A DNA stretch of 64,000 nucleotides from Shimia sp. SK013 (lineage in GTDB: Bacteria > Pseudomonadota > Alphaproteobacteria > Rhodobacterales > Rhodobacteraceae), in assembly GCF_001292625.1 (NCBI RefSeq), contig NZ_LAJH01000028.1:62001-126000 (forward strand), given 5' to 3'. Below the pieces are notes generated by a model. The model was not told where the DNA came from and did no database searches. It saw only the letters and a program-made list of their open reading frames with translations. Numbering within the stretch: position 1 is the first letter of the stretch; every line of letters begins with the position of its first letter. Position numbers and translations under genes: made by a program. Below, in pieces: positions 46,426-54,510 of the stretch.

Positions 46426-47351
46426 CTTGCTTTCTTGGAGGCAGTGTTGGGCGCGGCGGCAATAACTTTGGCGTAAATCAGTCGGTCGATGACGTCCAAG
46501 AGCGGGACGAACGTTGCGCGGCCATCGGCAAAAGGCACAAACCGTTCGGTTCCAAAGAACGCGCTGATTGCCACGCGACCCTCGGCGGTTTGATGCATAT
46601 CGAGAAGGACGCGCGTTATCGCCGCGGACAAGTCGGGGTCAACGTGAGTGCCTTGCATGACGACCTGACGAGGCATTGAGGCGCTGGTTTTGATCACCCG
46701 GAAATGGCCGGGGTACACGGTCTCAACATGGTTTATTTCTCGATCATTCAGCGCAGCGGCGTCGGTCCAGCCTCGGGTCAACCAATACATCGTGTTGTTG
46801 CCGTCGCCCGTAAACACATAGCCGATCTTGTCAGCCGGCACGTTGCGTTTTCGGGAGCGCAGTTTGACCAATTTGCCACCGGCGCTGGTGATGACATCAG
46901 CCGGCATCAAGAATCCGGACGAGGAATCCGGTTCCTCGAAAGCGATCTTGAGACCGGTCAGGTCTTTGATCGTCTGCACCGGGCTGTTTTGAGGCACAAC
47001 AATGTGGGAATGATAGGTGGCTTCACCGTCTCTGAGCTGGAGCAACAAAGGTTTTGCGTCAACGGCGCGGGACATTTTGGCGGCAATGACAGGAGTGTCG
47101 AAATAGAGATCGATATCGCCATATGAAAAGGCGTCGATAAATGACGCCTCCTCGCGATAAACGGAGATCTCGACCTTGGAGATTCCCGCGTCCGACAGTG
47201 CATCTTCGAGGTAGCGGGCAAGCGATTCGAATTCGGAAAGCTGGCGACGGACATCATTCTCAAGACTGCCGAGCACAAGTGTCTCTGCATAGGTCGCTTG
47301 AACCGGCAAAAGCCACAGCAAGATGAGTATCAACCGTTTTAGTAAGAGCAT
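46422..47351 (-). CDS. PhnD-like periplasmic substrate-binding protein
   Basis: Periplasmic binding protein of the phosphonate/phosphite (PhnD, PBP type 2) family with 309 residues. It has a signal peptide (about 1-23, cleavage near TYA), LVLGSLENDVRRQLSEFESLARYLE at the start of lobe 1, DLTGLKIAFEEPDSSSGFLMPAD at the hinge, and FFGTERFVPF near the end. There are no permease or ATPase genes; instead it is coupled (GTGA) to a hybrid kinase, so it probably serves as the ligand-sensing subunit. The ATG at 47351 is used; the codon before it is TTG. Confidence 0.85.
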   Translation of the reverse strand: MLLLKRLILILLWLLPVQATYAETLVLGSLENDVRRQLSEFESLARYLEDALSDAGISKVEISVYREEASFIDAFSYGDIDLYFDTPVIAAKMSRAVDAKPLLLQLRDGEATYHSHIVVPQNSPVQTIKDLTGLKIAFEEPDSSSGFLMPADVITSAGGKLVKLRSRKRNVPADKIGYVFTGDGNNTMYWLTRGWTDAAALNDREINHVETVYPGHFRVIKTSASMPRQVVMQGTHVDPDLSAAITRVLLDMHQTAEGRVAISAFFGTERFVPFADGRATFVPLLDVIDRLIYAKVIAAAPNTASKKAR

Positions 47352-47546
47352 CAATGCGTCCTTGTTCCGTCACGAAAGCCGTAGACGCAAATTGTTGATT
47401 GATGCTTAATTTATTGAGTTTCGAGCCTAAAGGTTAAATTTAAGAAAATTTGCCTGAACTATCCATTTGCCATGCGGGCTTTGTGAGGTGTCGCGCACAC
47501 TATTGAGTCGTGCACGCGGCACTCACAGGCAGTTTTGTGTCTGCAT

Positions 47547-48107
47547 TCAATCTGAGTGCTGGTCAACCGAGCGCATGGTGGCGTTTAGTTCCGCAACCTT
47601 TAGCCCAAATTTGCGCAATTCAGATTTGTTCATAATGGTACCGTTTTCCGTCAAATACAGCCAATCCGTCACGTCCAAAGTCTGACCGCCGGCCTGTTCC
47701 GGCAACACGATCTTGTACTGCATTTTCACCGTCGAACCAGAAACCTGCCCGCTTGCCTCACCGACGATATCGTCGGCCGTCGCCGTAAAGGCGCCGTTTT
47801 CGCCCAGTTTCAAATACCACTTTCGAGCCTGTTTGGTGCCGTTGGAATAGGTGAAGTCTTCGCTCAGCCTGCCGGTGTCTCCCTCCCAAGTTCCATACAT
47901 TTTGGCGACGAAACTGTTTGTCATTTTGCCGTTGGGTCCAAAAATGATCCCTTCCGACAAGATTTCACCGGACAAATGCTGTTTGAGAGAGAACGCGGGC
48001 TTCGTTTCGGCGTAATTTTTTGGGGTTTGTGCGCGAAAGCTCCAAAACATTTGTTTTGCAACAGCCAAACAAACGACGGAAAAGAAAAACAGAGACAACA
48101 GTTTCAT
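47547..48107 (-). CDS. DUF3833 family protein
   Basis: A 186-residue exported or membrane-anchored protein with an N-terminal hydrophobic segment (about 2-19). The body has beta-rich repeats and segments FGPNGKMTNSFVAKMYGTW, FTYSNGTKQARKWYL and VTDWLYLTENGTIMNKSELRKFG, as in DUF3833, a family seen beside cyclopropane-synthase clusters. The ATG at 48107 overlaps the MFS stop by four bases, so it is the last gene of the leftward stress operon. Its function is unknown. Confidence 0.78.
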   Translation of the reverse strand: MKLLSLFFFSVVCLAVAKQMFWSFRAQTPKNYAETKPAFSLKQHLSGEILSEGIIFGPNGKMTNSFVAKMYGTWEGDTGRLSEDFTYSNGTKQARKWYLKLGENGAFTATADDIVGEASGQVSGSTVKMQYKIVLPEQAGGQTLDVTDWLYLTENGTIMNKSELRKFGLKVAELNATMRSVDQHSD

Positions 48108-49330
48108 ACAGAAGATTCCCTTGAAGGAAGTGACCACACAAGCGCCAAGGCGCCGAGTTTAAGGGCGCAAGGAATGACGGCGTAGGCAATGGTCAAAGCC
48201 GTCAGGGCTTGCGTAGAGTTCGATTTTCCGGGGACAAAGCCGCTGAAATCCAGAAGTGGCAGCATTGTGAACGCCGCCAAAGCCAGCGCCAGCTTTCCAG
48301 CAAAGGACCAGATGCCAAACGCAAGAGATGCGTTTAGTCCGGCATTGTTCAGCGCGACAGAAAACATGGCGGGCAAAAGAACCATGTCGGCCCCTAGGGC
48401 GGCCCCGGACATCAAGCACACTATTGCAAAGCCAGCCAGATTTCCCTGCGCCAAAGCCGCCGCGCCAACAAAGCTGAGTATTGCGAGCGGCATAGCCAAA
48501 AGAAGCACGGGTTTGGCGCCAAATCTGTGACTCGCTTTTGTCCAAATGGGAACACTGGCAGCGGCGCTGAGAAAGAACAGGATCAGCAACGGCCCCGCCA
48601 TGCCCTCAAGCAGCAAGCGGTCCTCCACGAAAAACACAAACAATGTCGATGTGATCGCCACTGGCAAGCTGTTGACCAACGCCAAAGCCAAGAGGCGAAG
48701 CGCCCCTGCATTGGCCAGCCCTGCGAAGGTAACTTGCTCGCCTGCGACGGGCGGTCGGCGCCACATCGGCATCGTGACAATCCAAAGCCCGACGGCCAAC
48801 GCGCCGAGAAAAAAACCATAGGCGCGGTATCCCTGATCTGCTGCGCCCATCGCGACCAAAACAGAAGGCGCCGCCGCCGCAACGATCACGCCTGTGAGCA
48901 TTCCAGCTTCGCGGAAGGCGGCCAAGGTTATCAGGTTTTCCCGGTCTGGCCGCACTGCAAGGGTTGCGCTGCGGCCATACAAAAGGATCATGCCAAGGCT
49001 GTATGCGGAAAACAGCAAGACAAGAATGCCGACCAGTTGCAGGACCAAATAAGGCCCTGATTGAAGCGTAAACAATAAGGGAGAGCCGATCGCTAGCCCT
49101 GCAGCCGCCAGCGCCGCGAACAGGCTTTGTGCCTTGGGCCAGCGGTCAATTGCCCAACCAATCGCGGGGTCCTGCACCAAATCCACAACACGAATGAGCA
49201 GCAGCAAAGGCCCGAGGGCGGCAAGCGTTATGCCAAGTTCTACGGAGGCAAACCGAGGTAAATGGATATAGAGGGGAATGCCCGCCATCGCCAACATCGC
49301 GGCAAAAAGGCTGACCCGTGGATAAATCAT
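48104..49330 (-). CDS. MFS transporter (GPH/sugar-cation type)
   Basis: Membrane carrier of 408 residues with about 12 hydrophobic segments. LGPLLLLIRVVDLVQDPAIG followed by WAIDRWP matches the GPH-family (melibiose-type) motif with its Asp-rich helix 2/loop. The substrate is unknown; in related stress clusters this gene may move a lipid precursor or lysolipid, which is inference. It shares one base with the chalcone-isomerase-like stop (TGATG) and is coupled to DUF3833. Confidence 0.8.
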   Translation of the reverse strand: MIYPRVSLFAAMLAMAGIPLYIHLPRFASVELGITLAALGPLLLLIRVVDLVQDPAIGWAIDRWPKAQSLFAALAAAGLAIGSPLLFTLQSGPYLVLQLVGILVLLFSAYSLGMILLYGRSATLAVRPDRENLITLAAFREAGMLTGVIVAAAAPSVLVAMGAADQGYRAYGFFLGALAVGLWIVTMPMWRRPPVAGEQVTFAGLANAGALRLLALALVNSLPVAITSTLFVFFVEDRLLLEGMAGPLLILFFLSAAASVPIWTKASHRFGAKPVLLLAMPLAILSFVGAAALAQGNLAGFAIVCLMSGAALGADMVLLPAMFSVALNNAGLNASLAFGIWSFAGKLALALAAFTMLPLLDFSGFVPGKSNSTQALTALTIAYAVIPCALKLGALALVWSLPSRESSV

Positions 49331-49824
49331 CACGGCCCCTTGAGCTGCGCTGTGAAAGACTTGGAGCGCGTGTTGTCGCCAAGGAAGATCGCCATAAACC
49401 GGGTTTTGATTTGTGGATAACGCAACGTGCACGCAGGGGTGTCATTTAGCCAAAATTCCAGCGTGTCCGGCCCGTCAGACACCGCCAGATAGGTGTCACC
49501 CTTGCGCACATCCTGATAGCAGACCTCAAGCCTGTCTCGGACCGGCAATGCGCCACCGGCGCGGGTGAATTCTTTCATTGTACTGTCGACGAGAGCGCGC
49601 TCTTTGAGGTTGCGCAGATAGGTCACTTCCAGCGCGAAATCCTCGCTCCAATTCAGCTCTGCACCACCCTTGGTGTAAAGCCGGGCCTCATATAGGGAAA
49701 TTCCAACGTAGCGAAACGTCGCTGTGCCGCGTAGTTGCGCGCCCGTCAGTTCCCGTTCGACCGAAGAGGCATAGGCCGGAAGCGCGCAAAGCAAGACCGC
49801 GATGATCACCGCAAGTCTACGCAT
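49330..49824 (-). CDS. Chalcone-isomerase-like periplasmic protein
   Basis: A 164-residue protein with a signal peptide (about 1-19, LCALPAYAS) and a chalcone-isomerase-like domain: LRGTATFRYVGISLYEARLY, ALEVTYLRNLKERALVDSTMKEF and TLEFWLNDTP. Bacterial members lack flavonoid substrates and may bind fatty acids, which fits the neighbouring lipid-modifying genes. The start at 49824 overlaps the methyltransferase stop by eight bases; a longer ORF to 49923 lacks a signal peptide at its end. Confidence 0.82.
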   Translation of the reverse strand: MRRLAVIIAVLLCALPAYASSVERELTGAQLRGTATFRYVGISLYEARLYTKGGAELNWSEDFALEVTYLRNLKERALVDSTMKEFTRAGGALPVRDRLEVCYQDVRKGDTYLAVSDGPDTLEFWLNDTPACTLRYPQIKTRFMAIFLGDNTRSKSFTAQLKGP

Positions 49825-50974
49825 GGGCCAACTCGACTTGGACAACATCGGTGTGACCAATGGCAAAAGAGGCCGCACAGATTTCCAGATAGTATTGCCA
49901 GTTGCGCTGAAATTCCTCGCCATATCCCATTTCTGTGATGGCGCGTTTTTGCCCCGCTAAACGCGCGGCCCAAATCCGGCACGTTCGGGCATAATCCTGA
50001 CCAAACCCAAAGGAGTCGCGCACCTGCAGCCCGGCCGCGTTTGCTTGTTGTGTGATTGCTTGATCCGACAACAACATCCCACCTGGAAACACATGCTGGC
50101 GGATATAGTCAGACGAGGTTTTGTAGGTGTCGAAAAAGCTGTCTTTCACGGTAATCGCTTGCAGAACAACCCGCCCGCCGAGCGCGAGGTTGCGTTTGAG
50201 CGTCGCGAAGTAGCTGGGCCAGTATTTTTCACCGACGGCTTCGATCATTTCGATCGAAACGATATTGTCGAACGTGCCCTCGATGTCGCGGTAATCGCGC
50301 AGCTGGATGTCGGCGCGGCCGTCCAGCCGGCATTCGGCATAGCTGTGCTGATTTCGGGAAATTGTGACGCCCGTCACAGAGCGCCCGTCTCGTGTTGCGG
50401 CATCCGCAAAACCGCCCCAACCACACCCGATTTCGAGCGTTCTTTCGCCGGCACCCAACTTGGACAGGACACGTGCGTTTTTTCGGCTTTGTGCGCGGCT
50501 AAGATCGTGATCATTGCCGTCAAATATGCCGGAGGAATACGTCATCCCGTCATCCAACCACAGCTGGTAGAATTCGTTCCCGACATCATAGTGCGAGCGG
50601 ATATTTTTCCGTGATCCTCGCCGGGAATTTGACCGCAAAACGGTGTCTACAAGACGGAACTTTGCGCGGTTTACAAAATTTCCTCTGTCATAGGCTTCGA
50701 GGTGATCCCGATTGCGCATCGCGAGGCTCATAAGACCCTCTATCGAGGGCGTTTCCCACAAACCCTGAACATAAGTTTCACCAAGACCCACCTGACCGTG
50801 TGCCGCCAGCGCAGACACTGCCGCCCAATCGCGAATGACCAGCTCAGCCTCATCACCCGTGTTGCCAAAACGATAAGTCTCGCCCTCTGGCGTGCGCAAA
50901 GTCAGGCGCCCTTCATGCAACTGTTCGCAGGTGGACAAAAACTTCGATTTCAATGTTTTGGTGGTCAGAGACAT
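49817..50974 (-). CDS. SAM-dependent cyclopropane/furan fatty-acid methyltransferase
   Basis: Methyltransferase of the cyclopropane fatty-acid synthase family, acting on unsaturated acyl chains of membrane phospholipids. The 385-residue product has YDVGNEFYQLWLDDGMTYSSG, the SAM loop EIGCGWGGFADAA, and FDNIVSIEMIEAVGEKYWPSY with the conserved Glu. In Rhodobacter sphaeroides sigma-E-controlled genes of this type are needed to make 10-methyl and furan fatty acids that react with singlet oxygen. Whether this protein adds a cyclopropane methylene or a methyl group cannot be read from sequence. It overlaps the FAD gene by ten bases. Confidence 0.88.
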   Translation of the reverse strand: MSLTTKTLKSKFLSTCEQLHEGRLTLRTPEGETYRFGNTGDEAELVIRDWAAVSALAAHGQVGLGETYVQGLWETPSIEGLMSLAMRNRDHLEAYDRGNFVNRAKFRLVDTVLRSNSRRGSRKNIRSHYDVGNEFYQLWLDDGMTYSSGIFDGNDHDLSRAQSRKNARVLSKLGAGERTLEIGCGWGGFADAATRDGRSVTGVTISRNQHSYAECRLDGRADIQLRDYRDIEGTFDNIVSIEMIEAVGEKYWPSYFATLKRNLALGGRVVLQAITVKDSFFDTYKTSSDYIRQHVFPGGMLLSDQAITQQANAAGLQVRDSFGFGQDYARTCRIWAARLAGQKRAITEMGYGEEFQRNWQYYLEICAASFAIGHTDVVQVELAHA

Positions 50975-52257
50975 ACCTCAACCTCCTGCGGTTGTTGAAT
51001 CTGATTGATCTCGTCGACAATTCGCATCGCGCTGGCAATGCCGTCCTCATGAAACCCGTGACGGTTCCATGCGCCTGCGAACCAAGTGCGGTTGTGGCCT
51101 TGCATGTCGCGGATTGTTTGTTGGGCTTTTAGGGCGGCCCCGTCGAAAATTGGATGGGCGTATTCCACGGAGTCGTAGATCAAGGACGCAGGGATTTCTT
51201 TGGACGGGTTGAGAGTGACAAAAAGCGGGTCATCCTCTGGAATGGCCTGCAGTTTGTTCATCCAATAAGTGACGCCAATATCGCCGTCTTGGGACCGATA
51301 GGCCCAGCTTGACCAGCACTGCTTTCTTTTCGGCATCTGGTTGGCGTCGCAATGTAACACGGCCTTGTTGGTTTGATAACGAACGCTGCCTAGGGCGTCT
51401 TGCTCAGCCGACGTCGCGTCGGCTCCCAAAACCGCCAAGGCCTGATCCGAATGGCAGGCCAGAATGATTTCATCGAATGTCTCGCTTGTTTGACCTTGCA
51501 CCGAGATTTTCACGCCAAACGGGCCGCGAGAGACAGCCGTCACGGGCGCATTTTTGTGCAACGTGCATCCGCGCGCCACCAAAGCCGTTTCCAAACGGCG
51601 CACGTATTCGATGCTGCCACCTTTGACGGTCCACCACTGATGCTCGGGCATGCCGGCCAAAAGGGCGTGGTTGCGGAAAAACTGCACGAGGGACTTGGCA
51701 GGGAACTGGCCGACGTCGCTCACGGGTGTCGACCAGATCGCACCGCACATTGGCATTAGGTAGTAGTCGCGAAACCACTTGCCCAATCGCAGCTCGGTGA
51801 CGAGCTCATCTATGGTTTTGTCCGGATCCCGTGCGGCTGCTTCGGCGCGATGTCCAAACCGCACGATGTCGGCGATCATTTTGTAGAACTGTGGCCGAAA
51901 GATATTGCGCTTTTGAGCGAGAATGGCTCGGAGAGTGTTCAGTCCGTATTCGAGCCGACCATCGTCGATCGAGGCGCCAAAGCTCATTTCGCTTTTGATC
52001 ACAGGTACGTCCAGATCACGAAAAAGACGCGTCAAAAACGGGTACGTCACATAGTTGAAAACGATGAAACCGGTGTCGACGGGTTGATCTCCGCTCTTAC
52101 CGGCAAGAACCGTGCGCGCATGGCCTCCCAGTCTCGGGGCGGCTTCAAAAAGTGTTATGTCGTGATTGGGCGACAGGTAGTATGCAGCCGAAAGACCAGA
52201 GATACCTCCGCCAACAATCGCGATCTTTTTTCGTCCACCGTGAGTCTGGTCAAACAT
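50965..52257 (-). CDS. FAD-dependent amine-oxidase-like oxidoreductase
   Basis: Flavoprotein of 430 residues with the FAD-binding GGGISGLSAAYYL (about 14-26) and FEAAPRLGGHARTV, then VDTGFIVFNYVTYPFLT and a C-terminal TWFAGAWNRHGFHEDG that closes over the flavin. It belongs to the NAD/FAD-binding protein group (COG2907) always found with DUF1365 and the methyltransferase. A desaturase-like role on acyl chains is suggested by work on furan fatty acids, but is inference here. It is the first gene of the leftward operon; AGGG precedes its ATG by five bases. Confidence 0.87.
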   Translation of the reverse strand: MFDQTHGGRKKIAIVGGGISGLSAAYYLSPNHDITLFEAAPRLGGHARTVLAGKSGDQPVDTGFIVFNYVTYPFLTRLFRDLDVPVIKSEMSFGASIDDGRLEYGLNTLRAILAQKRNIFRPQFYKMIADIVRFGHRAEAAARDPDKTIDELVTELRLGKWFRDYYLMPMCGAIWSTPVSDVGQFPAKSLVQFFRNHALLAGMPEHQWWTVKGGSIEYVRRLETALVARGCTLHKNAPVTAVSRGPFGVKISVQGQTSETFDEIILACHSDQALAVLGADATSAEQDALGSVRYQTNKAVLHCDANQMPKRKQCWSSWAYRSQDGDIGVTYWMNKLQAIPEDDPLFVTLNPSKEIPASLIYDSVEYAHPIFDGAALKAQQTIRDMQGHNRTWFAGAWNRHGFHEDGIASAMRIVDEINQIQQPQEVEVCL

Positions 52258-52286
52258 TTGGCCCTCATTTCATGCGTATTTAGAAA

Positions 52287-52316
52287 CCTTTACGCGCGAA
52301 GAACGGCGTTGGATCA
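52287..52316 (-). promoter_or_regulatory. Candidate RpoE promoter, leftward operon
   Basis: On the minus strand TGATCC (52316-52311), 18 bases, then TAAAGG (52292-52287). This agrees with the TGATCC/TAAGA-type promoter of the Rhodobacter sigma-E regulon. It predicts a transcript start near 52281, about 24 bases before the FAD gene. Confidence 0.7.
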
Positions 52317-52388
52317 AAAACGCCTGTTTTCAGAGATTTGGAGGATTTGCGTCGATTTGTTTTTTGCGGCAAAAATCTTGTTGGGAGT

Positions 52389-52418
52389 TGATCCAGCGCG
52401 CGGTGAAGAGCGTATAAG
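52389..52418 (+). promoter_or_regulatory. Candidate RpoE promoter, rightward operon
   Basis: TGATCC (52389-52394), 18 bases, then TATAAG (52413-52418). Same -35 hexamer and spacer as the divergent leftward promoter. The expected transcript start falls at about 52424-52427, on or next to the ATG of the DUF1365 gene. Confidence 0.7.
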
Positions 52419-52423
52419 TTAGT

Positions 52424-53197
52424 ATGATGGAGCACATCCAAAGCCAAAGCTTTCACGCCCGACGGGGGGCGATCAAAAACGCCTTTCGCTATGGTGTTGA
52501 TTATGTGCTGTGCGACCCTGCATCTACGAGCCTTCCATTTCTGCTGTCTCGCAACCGATTCAACCTGTTTTCGGTGTGGGATCACAAACATGGTGGCGCG
52601 GTCAATCAGGGGCGTGGAGTGGACTGGTTTCGTGAAATCCTGCAAGAGCGCGGCGCGCCTGTGTCTGAGATGCGTTTGCTGCTGCTGACACAGCCCAGCT
52701 TTCTTTGGGCGCATTTTAACCCGGTGAGCTTCTGGATCGCCTTAAAGGACGGCCAACTCGTCGCCTTTGTTGCGGAGGTCAACAACACCTTCGGGGACCG
52801 GCACTGCTATTTCTGTGCGCATGACGACTTTCGACCGATACTCAAATCTGATCGTATCAGCGCGGCCAAGCTGATGCATGTCTCGCCGTTTCAGAAAATT
52901 TTGGGCCAATACTTTTTCAATTTCGAATTCACGGACAGCAAAATTGATATTCGTATTTCGTTTGAAAACGGAGACGAAGGGGTCTTGGCCACGCTTACTG
53001 GCCCACGGCGCCCTGCGTCGTCGGCGTCGCTGCTTTGGGCCGCAATACGCCGTCCATTCGGCGCCTTGCGCGTGCTAACGCTGATCCACTGGCAAGCCTT
53101 GAAGCTGTATGTGAAAAAGGCGCCGTTCCTCAAGAAGCCACCGGGACCGGATTTATTGATTTCAAACAGCACATCCGTCGAAGCCGCGTCAAAATGA
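52424..53197 (+). CDS. DUF1365 family protein
   Basis: A 257-residue protein of the DUF1365 family, usually linked to the FAD oxidoreductase and cyclopropane-synthase-like methyltransferase, as here. It shows LLLTQPSFLWAHFNPVSFW, VAEVNNTFGDRHCYF and KLMHVSPFQKI, conserved family segments. No catalytic role is established. Tandem ATGs (52424, 52427) occur, without a Shine-Dalgarno sequence between promoter and start, so translation may be leaderless. It is coupled to the SDR gene (ATGA). Confidence 0.85.
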   Translation: MMEHIQSQSFHARRGAIKNAFRYGVDYVLCDPASTSLPFLLSRNRFNLFSVWDHKHGGAVNQGRGVDWFREILQERGAPVSEMRLLLLTQPSFLWAHFNPVSFWIALKDGQLVAFVAEVNNTFGDRHCYFCAHDDFRPILKSDRISAAKLMHVSPFQKILGQYFFNFEFTDSKIDIRISFENGDEGVLATLTGPRRPASSASLLWAAIRRPFGALRVLTLIHWQALKLYVKKAPFLKKPPGPDLLISNSTSVEAASK

Positions 53198-53919
53198 TCC
53201 CTATTTCCGGAAAAACCTACTGGCTTGTTGGCGCAAGCGAGGGACTTGGTCGCGCTTTGGCGCGCGCATTGGCCGCTGAGGGCGCGCATTTGGTGCTCTC
53301 TGCTCGCAATGTTGATCGGCTGGACAGCCTGAGTGCAGACATTCCCGGCTCACGCGTGTTGGCGATGGATGTGACCGACGCCGCATCTGTGAGCAACGCA
53401 ATTGCAGCAGTCGGTGACATCGACGGCGTTATCTACAATGCAGGCGCTTATGATCCGATGAATGCCTCGGAATGGGATGCCGAAGCCGCCCTGAAGATGT
53501 GTGACGTGAATTTTCTGGGTGCGATGCGCATTCTGGGGCAAATCATTCCGACGTTTTTGAACGCTGGCAAAGGCGACGTGACTTTGATCGGATCTCTTGC
53601 GGCCTATCGTGGGCTACCCAATTCGATCGGCTATGGTGCAAGCAAAGCAGCTTTGCGCAGCGTGGCCGAAACCATGCGGCACGATTTGGCAGGCAGTGGG
53701 ATTGTGGTGCGGCTGGTGAATCCCGGCTTTATCGACACGCGGCTTACCCAGAAAAACACCTTCAAAATGCCGATGCTGATGTCGCCTGAAAAGGCCGCTG
53801 CAAGAGTTGTCGGCGCAATGCGGAAGCGGCGATTTCGGACGGATTTCCCGGCCCCATTTTCATGGTTGCTCCGATTGTATTCTGTTTTGCCTGACTTTTT
53901 GGTGCTTCGCTTCAAATAG
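53194..53919 (+). CDS. Short-chain dehydrogenase/reductase
   Basis: NAD(P)-dependent SDR of 241 residues. The cofactor loop is VGASEGLGRALA (about 10-21), NAG appears in VIYNAGAYDP, the catalytic Ser lies in LIGSLAAYRGLP, and YGASKAA carries the Tyr-x3-Lys pair. The start overlaps the DUF1365 stop by four bases. Its substrate may be a lipid carbonyl or alcohol, judging only by its neighbours. It is convergent with the unknown gene 11 bases away. Confidence 0.88.
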   Translation: MIPISGKTYWLVGASEGLGRALARALAAEGAHLVLSARNVDRLDSLSADIPGSRVLAMDVTDAASVSNAIAAVGDIDGVIYNAGAYDPMNASEWDAEAALKMCDVNFLGAMRILGQIIPTFLNAGKGDVTLIGSLAAYRGLPNSIGYGASKAALRSVAETMRHDLAGSGIVVRLVNPGFIDTRLTQKNTFKMPMLMSPEKAAARVVGAMRKRRFRTDFPAPFSWLLRLYSVLPDFLVLRFK

Positions 53920-53930
53920 GCGCTACGACG

Positions 53931-54437
53931 TCAGATAAACGGATCATACGACCACTGAAGCAACCCCTGCCGCTGTCGAGGTCGACAAAATATGTCACCG
54001 GGATAGCAGTTTGCGCGTATCTGACCTGCATGGCGCGCAAAAGCGCGCCAGCGTTTGATCTGGATGAGATCAACCTCTGTTAGGCGCCGACCCATGTAAT
54101 ACCGGCAGTACCATTGGAACCAGCCGCGCGGGTCGGGGCCATATATCCATCCCTTTTCGCGCCATGTGCTTAAGGGTTGTCGGCTTTTCACGCCAAAGTA
54201 GTTCAGCGAGACATCGGCCGCATCGCTGAGCTTGGCATTTAAAAACCATTCCGGCGGGAACTCTTCGGCACAGTCCCCCATATACCGCCCTTCGAACACG
54301 CCCATTTCCAGCATCTCTTGAGGAGAAAAATGCGGCCTAAATGTTTCCGCAAAAGCCTCTCCGACCGGCGCGGTTCGCACATAGGTATAGCCGGACTGCA
54401 TCCGGTCATTCACCGCGACTTCCGTGGCTTGAAACAC
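53931..54437 (-). CDS. Conserved hypothetical protein of the RpoE locus
   Basis: A 168-residue protein I cannot assign to a named family. It is unusually rich in Trp, Tyr, Phe and Arg (for example REKGWIYGPDPRGWFQWYC, YYMGRRLTEVDLIQIKRW) with four or five Cys, including CYPGDIFCRP near the C-terminus, and no signal or membrane segment. A GTG at 54437 is taken as start, with GAGAAG upstream; an ATG 12 codons later is possible. It lies between chrR and the SDR, and a palindrome precedes it, so stress control is likely. Confidence 0.7.
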   Translation of the reverse strand: MFQATEVAVNDRMQSGYTYVRTAPVGEAFAETFRPHFSPQEMLEMGVFEGRYMGDCAEEFPPEWFLNAKLSDAADVSLNYFGVKSRQPLSTWREKGWIYGPDPRGWFQWYCRYYMGRRLTEVDLIQIKRWRAFARHAGQIRANCYPGDIFCRPRQRQGLLQWSYDPFI

Positions 54438-54453
54438 TTACAACTTCTCCGGC

Positions 54454-54476
54454 TGTCCGAGAATTGCAATCGGACA
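54454..54476. promoter_or_regulatory. Palindrome TGTCCGA-N9-TCGGACA
   Basis: A perfect 7-bp inverted repeat with a 9-base spacer lies 17-39 bases upstream of the 53931-54437 gene, in the position of a promoter operator. No regulator is assigned. It could alternatively be a hairpin after chrR, which ends at 54511 on the same strand. Confidence 0.45.
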
Positions 54477-54510
54477 AAGTCTGACAGCGCCTTCTTTCAA
54501 TGAACGGCGC

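Noticed and set aside
46422-47351. Phosphonate uptake system
   Set aside because: Only the binding-protein-like gene is present; no permease, ATPase or phn enzyme genes are adjacent, so a transporter is not called.
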